64,000 nt of DNA, from positions 30,572-94,571 of the forward strand of contig AZLU01000094.1 of NCBI GenBank assembly GCA_002224055.1, given 5' to 3'. Under the pieces are notes generated by a model. That model was not told where the DNA came from. It made no database searches and saw nothing but the letters and a program-made list of their open reading frames with translations. The stretch is from Pezizomycotina sp. ARF18. Taxonomy: Eukaryota; Ascomycota. This document shows, piece after piece, positions 26,373 to 39,000 of the stretch. A program made the position numbers and the translations under genes. Within the stretch, counting starts at the first letter, position 1. Each line of letters opens with the position of its first letter.

Positions 26373-27661
26373 ATGGCCACAACACCGCCGAAAAACCCAA
26401 GAGCTGTTTCGCCAGTATCCCCGCTGCCACCTCACAGCCATCATCAGTCCTCCGCTTCGACATCTACTATAGCTAGCATCCCAGCCGGCCACACGCGACA
26501 CGAATCTCTGGAAAAGTTCACCGTATCGTCCCTACACACGAGCGATTCCGGAGAGATTCCTCGTCAGGGGAAAATGATGCGGCTCGGCAGCGGGACTCCC
26601 GAGAATTGCAGATGTCCCCGGGAAAGAAGAACTCGTATGTCCTTCATACTAGTTTCCTTGCTGTTCAAAAGTTCCACAAAATCCATGAAATGAGTTCTGA
26701 CGTGAATTGCCCTGCTATAGAGTTGTTATCAAAGTAGGAATGATCGGAGATGCGCAGATAGGCAAAACGTCCCTGATGGTCAAGTACGTCGAAGGCAGTT
26801 TCGACGAAGATTATATTCAAACTCTGGTAAGTTTCTTCCAGTGACATTGTATTTCACCTGATCTTCCATTAGAGGAGAAACCTCATTAACTGTTGTTTAT
26901 TGACATTTTTTAGGGGTCAATTTATGGAAAAGACCATCTCGATCCGGAACACCGAAATCACGTTTTCGATTTGGGATTTGGGTGGCCAGAGGGAATTCGT
27001 TAATATGCTACCATTAGTCTGCAACGACGCTGTAGCTATACTGTTCATGTTGATCTCACCCGAAAGAGCACGTTGAAACAGCATCAAAGAATGGTATAGA
27101 CAAGGAAGGGGATTCAACAAGGTAGGTCCACCAACGTAATTCGCTTGCATGACACTCACCAGTGCTAATGCGATGAAAGACTGCAATTCCGTTCCTCGTC
27201 GAACAAAATACGACCACTTTAAAATTTTTCGAGGGAAGACCAGGAGGAGATATCCAAGCAGGTAGGCATCGATATATAGATTTTGATTTTATCTAGATTC
27301 CTCGAACTTTTTGCATCTAAGCTAAACTACTGCTTTACTAGGCAAAGAGATTTGCGCGTGCGCGTGCGATGAAGGCTTCCCTTATCTTCAGCAGTACATC
27401 CCACAGTATAAACGTACAAAAGGCAAGATAATTTTCCCACTATTAGGCCTTTGCCTTATTATACCTTAGAGGCTATTGTCCTCCGTATTCCCTCGTTCAT
27501 TTAGCAAGAACCTCAACCTGTATGGTACTAACTCTCTTATCTTCCTATAGATCTTCAAAATCGTATTGTCGAAAGCGTTTGATCTTAAATGCACCATTCC
27601 AGAGGTCACTCAGATCGGTGAACCTTTACTGTTATACCAAGATGTTGAGACCGGTAAATAA
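26373..27661 (+). CDS. spg1: Septum-promoting small GTPase Spg1/Tem1
   Basis: This Ras-like GTPase at the spindle pole switches on the septation initiation (mitotic exit) network. ATG at 26373 opens a Ser/Pro-rich leader ([20 protein letters not shown]), which filamentous fungi carry ahead of the GTPase core. Introns are at 26635-26720 and 26827-26913, with a further one near 27122-27180 and others toward the 3' end. The core shows [20 protein letters not shown] (P-loop), [35 protein letters not shown] (G3 region, with DLGGQ instead of the Ras DTAGQ, as known for Spg1/Tem1) and TKYDHF (the G4 equivalent of NKxD). The C-terminus is [20 protein letters not shown] ending [11 protein letters not shown] 27659-27661. 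Single-base losses occur in VNFMEK and FMFDL codons, in a gene expected to be essential, which points to sequencing error. Confidence 0.95.
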
Positions 27662-30057
27662 TTCAGTGCGCCCAGCCAAAGCATTTATAGGCTGGATCCT
27701 GAATATTACCTTCTCAACGTTATTTATTCATCTTTTTGTTTTCTTCCGTTATTCTGCTAATTTTTATTCTCCCATGCATACTTTTTTTTCCCTCGTTTTC
27801 ATTTTTGCGAATTACTCATCATACGGCTGCCTCATTTTGCATCATTTATATCTTCAGTAACTTCATAGATATCCGTTTCGGCATAGTTTAAATTTCAGGA
27901 TGTCTCGTTTCCCTGTAGGGTTGGTTTGAAAGAACACCGTTATATTCAGTTTTCTTTTATATGTTATTACCTTTCTTCTCAAACTAAATTAAAAAAAACT
28001 TGTTTAATGATTTTACATGTTAGAATCATCGCGTTCCTTCATCTTTCATCTTTCATCAGGTTTGAGGATTCACTTTCTTTTTGATCCCTTTACATTTCCT
28101 TTGTTTTACTCCCTCTCTCTCTCTTTTTTTTTTTTTTTTTTCCGGCCGTTTGTGTGTTTTAAAAAAAGCACGTTCCTGCTTATGGATATATAATCTCCCA
28201 TTGTAATATTTAATTCTCATTCCTTCGTTTGGAGTAGGTGCGTTTCCAAATTCACGTACTCAGCATTTTTTAAGCCTCTAGAGACCTCATTTACAGATTG
28301 AATATCATATTTGTAATAATCCTACTTAGCCAATTGGCTCACTATATACTTGCATCTCACTATGTTTGACGTGTAGTCAATGGAATGATTTCGAAAACAA
28401 CATTGTATCTCACGCATACATGTATGTATCTTTACTCTATCGTGCCAAATTTGAGATCTGTTCTAAAAAGGTTTATAACTTCAGGGAGACTTCGATGATT
28501 TTTATTTTATTTTCTGAGCTCTTAACTTATAAGTAAATCCAACATCACCCTTTTGGGATTCTTTGGCCGTTCACTTTCTTTCTTTTTCTAACAAACCTCC
28601 TTCCCCCAGCTTACTTTTTCCTGTCCTCCATCATTTCCTTTCAACCTAGCCTTCTCGTTTTCGCTTCCGTGACGTATATACCATATAGAAAAAGTAATAT
28701 CTCTTCCATCCATTGTAGCTAAACAATCCCCCTTGCTTCCAAGTATTTTCATAGAGGCCAGAAGAAGACCGAAAAAAAAAAATCCTGTTGAAGCGGAAAA
28801 GCGATTACTCCCTTCGTTCATTCCTTCCGTCCTCCCTTCCCTCCTTCAGAATACAATCAAACACTCTGTCCCTCTTCAATTTCCTCCCTTTTCTTTTCTT
28901 CTCTTTATTTTCCACGGTTAAGGGGAAATATATACAAAAAAGCAATTGAATATACAAATGTCAAACATGCTTGCATTGACAATAGAATGTTTTGAAGGTT
29001 TTGTTTTTGGAAAAATTTCGACTGGTCAATATTTCGCCCCTTTTATAGATCGTTGGTGAGTTATAATAATCCAGCACCATCCCAATAAAATAAAATAAAA
29101 AAGACCTGGAAGGAACACGATGGGGTATTACAGGTTATAAACACTAAGGGCAAAAAAAAAAAAGGTTTTACGCTTTTCTTGATCGATGAATATGGGAACC
29201 AAAACGGTGTCGACGTGGGTTCAAGAAAGGGGCAAAGTCAAGATCGTGATATATTTTAGAGGAACAACAAAGGGGAAAAACAACGTGGTAAAATAACTCC
29301 GTACATGAAAATCAAGATGCGGGCTTGATAAATGACAATACATGAGGCATTAAAAGTGAATAGGGTGAAATATACAATATTATATATAAGATTTACATGA
29401 ACATAGCCTATCTGGAAGCTTGCTATAAAAGAAAACTTTTGAGCCAAGGGAGCTAACAATGATGATGAAATATATTTGACTGAGTAAACGCATACGCGAT
29501 AAAAGAAAGAGGAAGTAGGTGGGAGTGCCACAAGTATTAGTGTTAAAAACGAGAAAAAAGGGGAGGATAATGAGAAAAAGGAAAGCTGTAAGGGAAAGAA
29601 TCATTTCGATACTTCATCCTGCAAATTTTTGCTGTATTTTCACCTTTTTTTTAGTACACTTTTGAAATTTTCGTCTTTTTTTTGTCCATTTCTTTAGGGA
29701 GAAATCATCGCAATATTAGCGTATATGCAGAACGAAACACCAGGCAATCACAACAAGTTGAGATGAGACAAGCATCAAAACTCAAGAAGTTAGGCCAAGG
29801 ACACTATTGTTTTTGGGCCTTTTTTCAATATTTTCGGAATGAAATCGAAGGGCGGTTGCAAACACTCGTAGCACTAAAATGAAAAGTCAGTACCAGGCAC
29901 TGTTATAAATGTGATAAAGTTGGGCCGCCTCAATTGTAGCCCGGAGGCCCTCGCAAGGAGGCGAATAAATAAGGAGGAATGAAAATAGACAACTGCGTAC
30001 CTGGCCAAACAGCAGCTTTATCCAGCATGTAAGCACCAAGTTTGAGTATTTTCGTGC
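27662..30057. other. Intergenic, tail-to-tail
   Basis: This region lies between the 3' ends of the Spg1 gene and the C2H2 transcription factor gene. I see no gene. It is AT-rich, with T tracts near 28123-28141, pyrimidine-rich stretches at 28570-28640 and 28820-28920, and short open frames at 29256-29604 without any recognisable domain. Confidence 0.6.
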
Positions 30058-33000
30058 TCAGCTAACTTCATTTGCATTGCCAAAGATTGTTTCCCATTCA
30101 CTGCCCATCTTCCTTTCGGAAGCTTTCAAAATATCGATAATACGGCTCAGAAGCAGGCGATCGTCATGCTCCAAAATCATAAGGCTTTCGAGGCTGGAAA
30201 TGTCGCAATTCGGATCGCCAAGCTCTCCATAAACGGCCGGACCCTTTCCTGTATAGAGTTCAACCACTCAGCCAGCACTTGAGCGCAATCGAGAGTGCAT
30301 ACTAATGCTTGCATAGGAAGTTCACGGAACTGCAGTCGCTAGATGTAAGTCCCAACTTGTCAAACATCTGGAGCGCATCTGCCGCGTAGAAGGCGGCCCG
30401 GCGCAAATGTTTTTCGTGACGAGAAGAAACCGAAATCACGTTTGGCTGTGTGAGGTTGTTTAGAGGGGGGTCTGTTTTATTGGTAGAAGTTTGGGAGACT
30501 CCACAGTGGAAGTTGGGGACGACGCGGGAGAAATTGCGGAGGGTGGAGTATCTGTCAACTCAGAGCCACTGGAAGGCGAAGAAGATGAGCCGGCGTGTTG
30601 ATCCACCAAGTTCTTACTGAGCTCGTCGACCATGCCCTGGAAGTCCTTGGCGAACAGTTGAGTCCTCGACCTTCCAAGATCCACAAATAGCCTGATATAT
30701 GCAAGGTCAAGCAAAGGAATGCTATCCGAAGCCAGTGGACCGGTGCCAAAAGGATTAGGACGCTCGACGTTAGACTGCGGATGCGATGCCCAGGCTTCTT
30801 CCCAAGCCCGGAGAGCAGGTTCGATATGTGCGTGGATAGCCTCTACTTCGGTAGATGACCATTGTCTCGCGTGAGAAAGCTGCCGCGTCTCCCAAATATA
30901 AACGTGGAGAGCAAGGATGAGTGACAAGGCACCAAAATGGCTAGGTCGCAACTGCGACGGGGTCAGGTGCGTCTGTATGCTCTGGCTGTAGCTACGGTCA
31001 TCCTGGTTGGTGCTCGTAGAGCGCCTCCTTCGAACTTCCTGCGGACCACCAGCGGACAGAAGGGTGTTCAGAGCAATTGAGAACGGAATTGAAGATTGAG
31101 AGACAGCCAGAGGACCGCCTCTAATCTTCCACATTGTTGGAGATTCCGCGGCCCATATATCTTCATCACATGGAAGGTCTAGTCGTATTTCCGAGTTCGT
31201 GAGGGCCGGAGCATGGTTGTATGTTATGCATAGCATCGAGGAAAGTTTATGAACGGCGTAGAGGGCACGTTTCTTTTCTTCTTCCGCAACCCATTTATGC
31301 CATTCTGCATGGTCATCCGGCATCTCTGTCGTGATACCCATGCCCCAGGAGTCCGATATATCCAAACCCCCGATACTATCCACAGCCATATTGACATCGG
31401 CATCGGCTTTCATCTGCGCTGCAGCAGCGGAAGCCTTGCATAGGCCAGCCGAGCGAGCCAAAGCGACCACGGCTGCACAGTGCGTTTGAGCGAGATCGCT
31501 ACCGATGTTTTCCCCGCTATTGAGTCCGAATATGACATTCAGAAGCATGGCCTGAACCAGCCAAAGTGGGTGTTATTCGAATCACTACCCCACTACCACC
31601 GTTAATCGCCGCCGAAGTAGAAGCCTTGCGTCTGTTGTCAAGGAAGATATGCACCATCTTTTTACCCGCTTCGAATATCTCTTTGCAACCATGTAATCAG
31701 TTTCGAACAAAGCCCCGATCGCAGCAACGGAAAGAAGAAGACAGCCACCGCCCCAGAAAAGCATTATCGCTAGCGAGTATATCACCCTTGTAGCTATTCC
31801 TGTATGTGGATGAAGAGAAATCTAACGTAGGTATGTGCAAAAATGGAAGGTGCGGATGGAAATATTTCACGTATGCTCCACATAACGCTGAAGTTCGTGT
31901 GTGCTCGGAGCGAAAAGTTATAAAGCGGCTTTGAACCGTTCAAAGCCGATGTCACATGTGAAAATGAATATCGACGGTGATGTTGAGCTTGTAGTGTAGA
32001 GTTAGCGAACGACGAGGAAGACGCTTGCGCAATCGTCGCAAGGAGGGTGTTCTGTTTGATTCCGTAATCGACTGAGAAGCAATTTGACAACGACGGGCAG
32101 AAAAGCTAGACGGGTCGCTGGTAAAGTGGGCTTGGAGAGGTGAGGAAAAGGGTGGGAAGATGGAAGAAGGCCAGCAGGGATAACGATGCGAGTGAAGGTG
32201 CGTAAAAAAGTGATGGTCAGCTTGGTTTCCGTGGGAATGAAGAGCTTTCGGTGAGACGGTACCCGCAGGGGTGGAGACGGATTGAATGCAGGTGAAGTGA
32301 AATCAGTTCCAGACGTAAACGGTGAGGTGCTCATGGTCGTCGTTGCGCTTAGATGGCTAACATTCCACCACGCTGGGTTTCCATTACCGCTTCGCTCACG
32401 ATGCTAGCAGAAGTGGTGCTGATAGCACTGGGAGAAGACCCTTCCGCAGCGCCGTTGTTACGGTTGAGCTGATCCGTACCCAACATGTTCATCCACTCAA
32501 AGTCATCCTCATCGTCCTGAAGAACCTGCGAACTACTTAGGCTCGGGAAGATATGATCGAAGGGAGAAGTCGGTGTACCGATGGCTTGTTGGGGAGATGC
32601 GCTGAAATGGAGTACGGCGGGTTGACGGTGCTGTCGAGCCGAACAGAATGCCTTCGATATCGACATCATGCGGAAGCATCTGCCAGAAGACAGGCTGGTA
32701 TCAAGAGCGTCTAGGCCGCGAAACTTATTTGCAGTTCCATCAATCTTGAGAGCACATTTCCGCCGTGGCAGAGTTTGGGTTGCCTGCATCGCCAGGCAAG
32801 CCGGGTAGCGAATTTGCCGCGGGTGCCATTGCCATTGTAGTTGCATCCACGTGACTGATAGTGTTGGCTCGCGCCTCATAGCGTTCCCACTCACGGAATT
32901 TTTTCTAACCCTCCTCCACTAGTAGTACCGACGGCAGACATACTGTCCCTGCGGTTGCCACCGTTCCGGGGCCGGCTGAAGGAGTAGTCGTCATGTGCAA

Positions 33001-33220
33001 TTTCTGCTGGTGCCTCAGTAGCAAGTCCTCCTGGCAAAGCATCTTGTGCATTCGGGACACTCGAAAGGTTTTCTTTCGTGTGCGAGCGTTCATGTCGCTT
33101 AAGTGTTCCAGCCTTGCAAAAGACCGAGAGCATATCGCGCAGACATGAGGTCTTGGTTTATCGTTTTGGAGGGGGGAACTCCTTCGCAGGCTTGCTATTG
33201 ACGGTTTGTGTCTCCCCTAT
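30058..33220 (-). CDS. C2H2 zinc-finger transcription factor with fungal-specific regulatory domain
   Basis: This is a nuclear regulator combining two classical zinc fingers with a PF04082-type domain. Finger 1, KPRPHVCAICSRSFARLEHL then RHERSHT, lies at about 33157-33080. Finger 2 ends QEDLLLRHQQKLHM at about 33040-32990, with a frame change between them. Downstream come a Ser/Arg-rich segment, FPSLSSSQVLQDDEDDFEWM at about 32550-32495, and YVKYFHPHLPFLHIPTLDFS at about 31880-31820, the usual start of the regulatory domain in this class. A clean 362-residue frame at 31548-30460 contains LLNVIFGLNSGENIGSDLAQ, EEEKKRALYAVHKLSSMLC, TYNHAPALTNSEIRLDLPCD and SIPLLDLAYIRLFVDLGRSR. The last exon ends at 30058 with EHDDRLLLSRIIDILKASER. 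The finger arrangement is like yeast Adr1 and fungal AmdX/Klf1-type factors; I cannot tell which orthologue. The start is uncertain: the finger exon begins near 33216 after a TATAG acceptor, and a short upstream exon may exist. Confidence 0.88.
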
Positions 33221-35577
33221 AAGCACATCCGGAGCGGTTCAAGCGATCGATTGTGTCAGCTAAACGAGGGACATTTTGCAATCTAACAGTAGCGGTGGCA
33301 TTTCAATTCTTAATTCAAAAAAAAAAAAAAAAAAGTATTACAAGATTTTCTTATTTTTGGGGGAATTGAAACGTTTTCTTTCTTCTTCCAGTCGCGCCTA
33401 CCATTATCTTTTGAGTTCTGGGGAGCATTGAGTTCTAAGCGTCGGAAGGTTCACTTTAGCGAAACTATAGGGAACCCGAATGCCGTACTGGAGTGTGATG
33501 AAAGAAAGACCAACGTTTTCAACTGGCACAATCAGTAAAGTTTGAAGCAACATGATGAACCAAAGTTGCGGATGTTTCGAGTCAAATAGTACTCAAAGTA
33601 AAGAAACCGATAAAAGGTTCTCTTCTCGAGCGAAGATCCGAACATTTAACACCGCCCCGAAAAAGGAAATAAATTACAGTCAGGGAAAGGGGAGACTTAC
33701 AACCCAGACGGTAGATATTGAATTCTACGGTAATCACAGCTTTAGAACTAGAAAAAAGAGAAAGGTCGATAGCACCCTTAGGCGGAGGATACAAGGCAAC
33801 GTGAAGAAACGACACTGCGTCTCTAGGATATTTTATTATAGACAAACGCAGGACTGTTCCCCCTTTTTTTCTTTGAATATGAACGTCCTCCCTACAGCGA
33901 TATGTTTTCTCCGTTAAAGACTTTTCTGAGTGAACCGGATCAAAAATATATGTGAATAAATAAAATAAACCAAAAAAAAAAAAAAAAAAACTGTCGTTAT
34001 TCTCGAAAGAATGGCGGTTTCCTAGGATAGGACCGTTCTGTTTAGAGCTTTTTTATCACCTGTGCTTTGAGTAAAGACTGAAGACGATTTGCGTAATTCG
34101 AGGAGTTTTCGTTATCCAGTGTCCCTAAAGAGCAAAAGCAAGAAAAGCACTTTTTTTTTTCACCTTAAGACGTGGCCGAGGTGGGGTTGGTGGCAGGTTA
34201 AGAGAGAGAAGAGAAGAAAAATTTCCCTTTTTTTCTTTTTGATTCTCCCTTTCGTTCTTGCTTTTTCTTCTTCTATTGTCTTTTTTCTCTTTTTCTTTTT
34301 TTTCCTTTTTTTTTTCTTTTTTTTCTTTTTCTTTTTTTTTCCCTTGCAGAAAAAGCAGTAAAGCTAGGTCTGGTTCTGTCGGTCTCTTGTCGAAGATAAA
34401 AAAAGTCCAACACGGAAGTTTTGTCTATCAGTTGCCAGGTGGTCAAGGCGGTTGAGAAGGCGAAAGACGAGGGTTGGATGATCGGTTAAAAGGGAAATAT
34501 AGGTGGATACACTTACTCTATATATACTGGGCGAAAAAGAAAAGAAAGGAAAGTATAGGTAGGTAGTCGATATAATAAGGAGAGGACCGATAAACGATAG
34601 TGAGAACTCAACGGAAGATTAAATAACAGATACTTGAGTAGGGCTCGATTTAAGCAATAAACTGGACAATTTATGAGAGGGGGATAAGGATCCTGATGAG
34701 CGAACTGAGGGAAGCTCAACCCGTTTTGTTACTTCTGACGAGGAAGAGGTTGTGCCGCAGAAAAAGGAAGGCGCTCCAGCACAATCGGGGTTTGGATTCT
34801 GACGAGATATCGATAGGTTGTACGATGTTTAGATATATTTTCTAAGATCGAAACGGCTAAGCTTCGAAGTAAAAATTAGTTTAATACTTTTTTCAACCTT
34901 GCTATCTTTTCTTTTCTTTTGTTTTCTGCTTTCTTTTCTCTCGGGATGAGATAAATCGTAGAGCGCGCGGAAGAGGCTGGCTGACTTTAGAAAAACCACA
35001 GGCCCGACAACAGGATTTGTTGTCTTGCTCAGCTCTTAACGACTGCCTGAATCAGGTCGATTGGACAGTCGCCCAGAGAAAAAGATATCTGATAGGAAAT
35101 TGAATTAGATACTGGGACTTATGAGTAATAAATTCAGTCATCGAAAAAAATAATCGTGAAGGTCCTTTTGAAGCAGTTATATATTCTTTGCGATAAAAAG
35201 CTGCAACGATTGATATATTTTACCTTTTTTTTTCTTTTTTTTTTTCGGTATTATTAAGTATTTTAGTGAGGCAAAAAAAAAAAAAAAAAAAAAAGGGTGA
35301 CTAATATATTTTTATTTCAATAGGGAATAAATATATAAATACTTTATAAATAAGTAGTATTCTTTTCCTTCGGTGTTTATATTTATTACTGTTATTATAA
35401 GAATTTCTTTTTAACCAGCACCCCAGGAAAAAAAAAGGGTATCGATGATCCCAAATCAATGATCGAGAGATTGGGAGGGAGTAAAACCAGAAAGGCAGAG
35501 AATGAGTAACTCCTAATTACTTCGCAGTACTTTTCCCTCCTCTCAGAAGAAAAGTAAAAAAGGCAGCGGTATTCTAT

Positions 35578-35598
35578 GCGGCGGCGGCGGCGGCGGCG
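35578..35598. repeat. (GCG)7 trinucleotide repeat
   Basis: Seven GCG units in an otherwise AT-rich region, outside any gene I can support. Confidence 0.95.
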
Positions 35599-35988
35599 CT
35601 GCTTGTTATAATAATTCTTTTTTTCTTTTCTTTTCTTTTCTATTTATAAGCGTCTCAAGTCCCCATCTCATCGAAAATCGTGTGTGTCTAGCTGATGCCC
35701 GCATTATCAATGAGGGTTTTCTTTTTTCTTTTTATATCATTTTTAATTCTTATTTGTTATTTTTATTCCAATATTTGTCTTAGATATTCACGAAGTTCTT
35801 TCGATTTGTTTCCCTAAGCTTTCAGCAAGCACTAGTAGTAGCTATCTTTCTTAGTCTACTCCGTTCTATCTTTTCGAGATACTCGCTCACCGTCTCTCCG
35901 GAATGTGCTTGGGGCTAAGGACTCGGGACAGCCTTGTTTCAAAATCTGGAACGCAGTATGATATCCACCCTTTTATATATATATATAC

Positions 35989-35991
<3 letters not shown>

Positions 35992-36020
<29 letters not shown>
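35992..36020. repeat. Poly-A tract (29 A)
   Basis: An uninterrupted run of 29 A, preceded by a short TA-rich stretch. Confidence 0.95.
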
Positions 36021-39000
36021 CAGACCTGAACCCGATTCCATTCCATGTATTATCCCGAGAAGGCTCTTCCCTCCGTGAGTTCCGGATTAGCTACTTAGTA
36101 GTTGAGGACAAGCACGTACATACTCACTAAACGATCTGCCCTATAACAGAAGACGTTTCAGAGCGGAAGAAGTTAGACACAACAAGAGAGGAGAAAAAGA
36201 AATACCGAGATAGTCGTGGGCAGATCTAAATTAAGGCGTGGTAACGAGACTGAAAAGGAGTATATAAATATGTTTGAATCACGCCTTGCAAAGGACAAGA
36301 GTGTTTTTTTTTTTTTGAAAATGGAAGTGCGGTACGCTTCGAGACTAGAAGGGGTGAAATGTGTATTAGTGGATACAATGTCTCTCATCCTCCGCACTTC
36401 CTTTTTTTCTTTTCTTTTTCTTCTTCTCCTACCAAGTGTAAAAATGTTTAATAATAAAAACGATTTAGCGCCTGCAAGAAATAAGCACCACCCACCACCA
36501 CAAATCAAAGAAAGAGGTTCAGCGGTCGTCAATCAGTTTGCGTCCCGACTTGCGCTATAACTACTACTCTTAAAAAAAAAAAAAAAAAAAAAAAAAACCC
36601 ACCAGAATCATTACCCAAGTGCATTTTACTTATCAGCTTCATGGTCATTCGTGTCATTGTAATGCGTAGAGATATGCCTGATCGTGTCAGTTTCGAAACA
36701 GAAAGTGGGAAATAGACCAGGCTTTTCTCGTTATGCTAAACCGTCGGATGTTAAGCAAAGCTACGAATGATACTTTTAGAATACTTATGACGGTTAATTA
36801 ATTACGTGCTAAATAAGCCGCTTCATCAGTAAATTTTTTTTTCTTTTTTTTTCCCCGTTGGGGATACTGAAGGGATCGTGTCGCAGTTCCTATCATGATT
36901 GGTTGTCTTGAGGGGAGAGAACTATATACTTGGATTTTTAATTTATTTTGGTGTGGCGAAAACGGTTCTGATTGTCATTTCGTCACGAGAAAAAAAAAAA
37001 AAAAAAAAAAAAAAAGAGCAAAGAGTACAAAATTATATACCATCAAGTTGCATACCTTCCTTCACATTGTCATTCCCCAAGGTTTTTCTACACTTGTTAG
37101 CCAGTACGAGCTCTTCGTTGCCAATGCTTTTCTCCGCAGTAGCTTGAAGAATTAAATCAGCTTCAAACCCAATTAAAAGTTTTATGTACCAAATTGGGTC
37201 TCCTGGGAGTCCATTTACTTCTCTTTCAACCCAGAGGTATCATTTTTTTTTCTGCTTATACTACTTATATCCTCTTCACCGCTTTGCTAAAAATGTCCTG
37301 ACTAGCTGGCGCACAGTGGCGTGGCCATTTTCCTGCGAGTTCAAGGGCAGAAAAACGTGCAAGGATTGTGCCGTCTTGACCAGTGAACAGAATGAAAATC
37401 CGGCGCCCTCAAGGCTTGCCGATGCACGTACATTTTGATTTCATCTCGTATAAATTAGTCTAAGTGCGACCCACTTCGGGGCTCTAAATACACTTCCTTT
37501 CCTTCTCTTCTCTTGTCTTCTTCTCCTTCGGTTTCTTTCCTTTTTATTCCGTACCCTCATTAGCTCCCAGAGGCGCCAACGCGCTGGCATGCAGGCTTGC
37601 ATGCGTCTTTCTCTCTGGCGGTCAAAAAAGAGTAGCTCTTTTTGCTTATCACTACTCTTTGCATGGCCAATTTTCTCCTTTTCTTGAACGGGCCAGCTTT
37701 GGAGCTTATCACCTTGATACAAAAACACGTGGAAGCAGTGGCTCGGAGCGTCCTTCCTCCATCTCTCCCTTTGTATATCGGAGAGGAGAAGAACTGCTCA
37801 TTGATGTGCTTGTCTAAGCTAATGAATCGGGGCGAGACTGGCTATTTTCAAATGGCAAATTGCAATCAGAGGTTTTTTGAAATTGCTTCACATATACCCT
37901 TGAGGAGCAACCTTATATGAGTATATGCAGCATAGGATTAGGGGATCGAAAGCCTCTTTAACATTTGAGCGCAGCAGCCTCTCACCCGGGAAAAACGCTA
38001 GGCCTGACAAAAACACCAGAAGGCCAGAAAAGAAAAACGAAAGACACAATGTAAAAAAGAAAAAAGAAAACAAAAAAAAAGGAAGAGAGAAACGAATGAA
38101 TTGAGCCGAATGAGGCCGAAATAATAGAACCTTCTTTTTCTCCATCGTCTCGCCTCTCTTCCCCTTCGTGCAGCTGCACTGCGAGGGTCAGCAAAAGGTT
38201 TTTAATCGAATGGACCAATCATAGCATAGCCGAAGAGAAACGCCATCCGAATGTTTGCGCGACCTGAAAAAATAAATATTTACCCTCGTTATTCTCACGG
38301 ATGCTTCCACGCTTTTCCTTGTTTCCTCTGGTCACGCGCAAAGGGAACCCTCAAATTGATTTCCCCCGTAGTTTTACCTCTTTTTTTTAAGAGATGGCAG
38401 ATCCAAAGTGTCTTGCAGAGAGAAAATCGAGACTCCCTTTTTGATCCCGATTTACCCTGCATGTTGGGTTCTTCCTTTCTTTCCTTACATTTATATATTA
38501 TTATTATTTGATTTTGCCCCAGAAGTGCTACTACCGTTCCGTGTTTGCGTGAGCTGCAAGTGGTTCCGATCTCTTGCTCCGTTTCTGACCCACACCCTGC
38601 TCCAATTGTCACGTTCACGAAAGGAATTATACGCTATCAGGGTTTAAGATAAAAAAAATTATACGGAAGAAAAACTGGGAATCATGAGAGGTATGTTAAG
38701 TGTATACGCATAAGTATCGGTATATCCCTCCTTCGATTGGTAAATCCCCGAGAATCTGTCCTTTTTTTTTTTTTTTTTGCCTGAGCATCTTGAATTTACA
38801 CCAATTGGCAATGGTACTAACAAGTAACGTGTTCAGCAGCAAGCATATTTCATGCAATGTATTCTACATAGAGAAAATTACCCACCACTAGTATAAGCAC
38901 TGTATATGCACAGGAACTGGCGCTTTCTCCTTTGCAGAATAGCTAGAGGGAAGGGAAAAACAGTGTGGGGAGCGACGTGCATGCAGGGAATGAATTGGGA

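Noticed and set aside
37587-37604. Short inverted repeat GCATGCA/TGCATGC
   Set aside because: Only 7 bp per arm and itself nearly palindromic; expected by chance in 64 kb.
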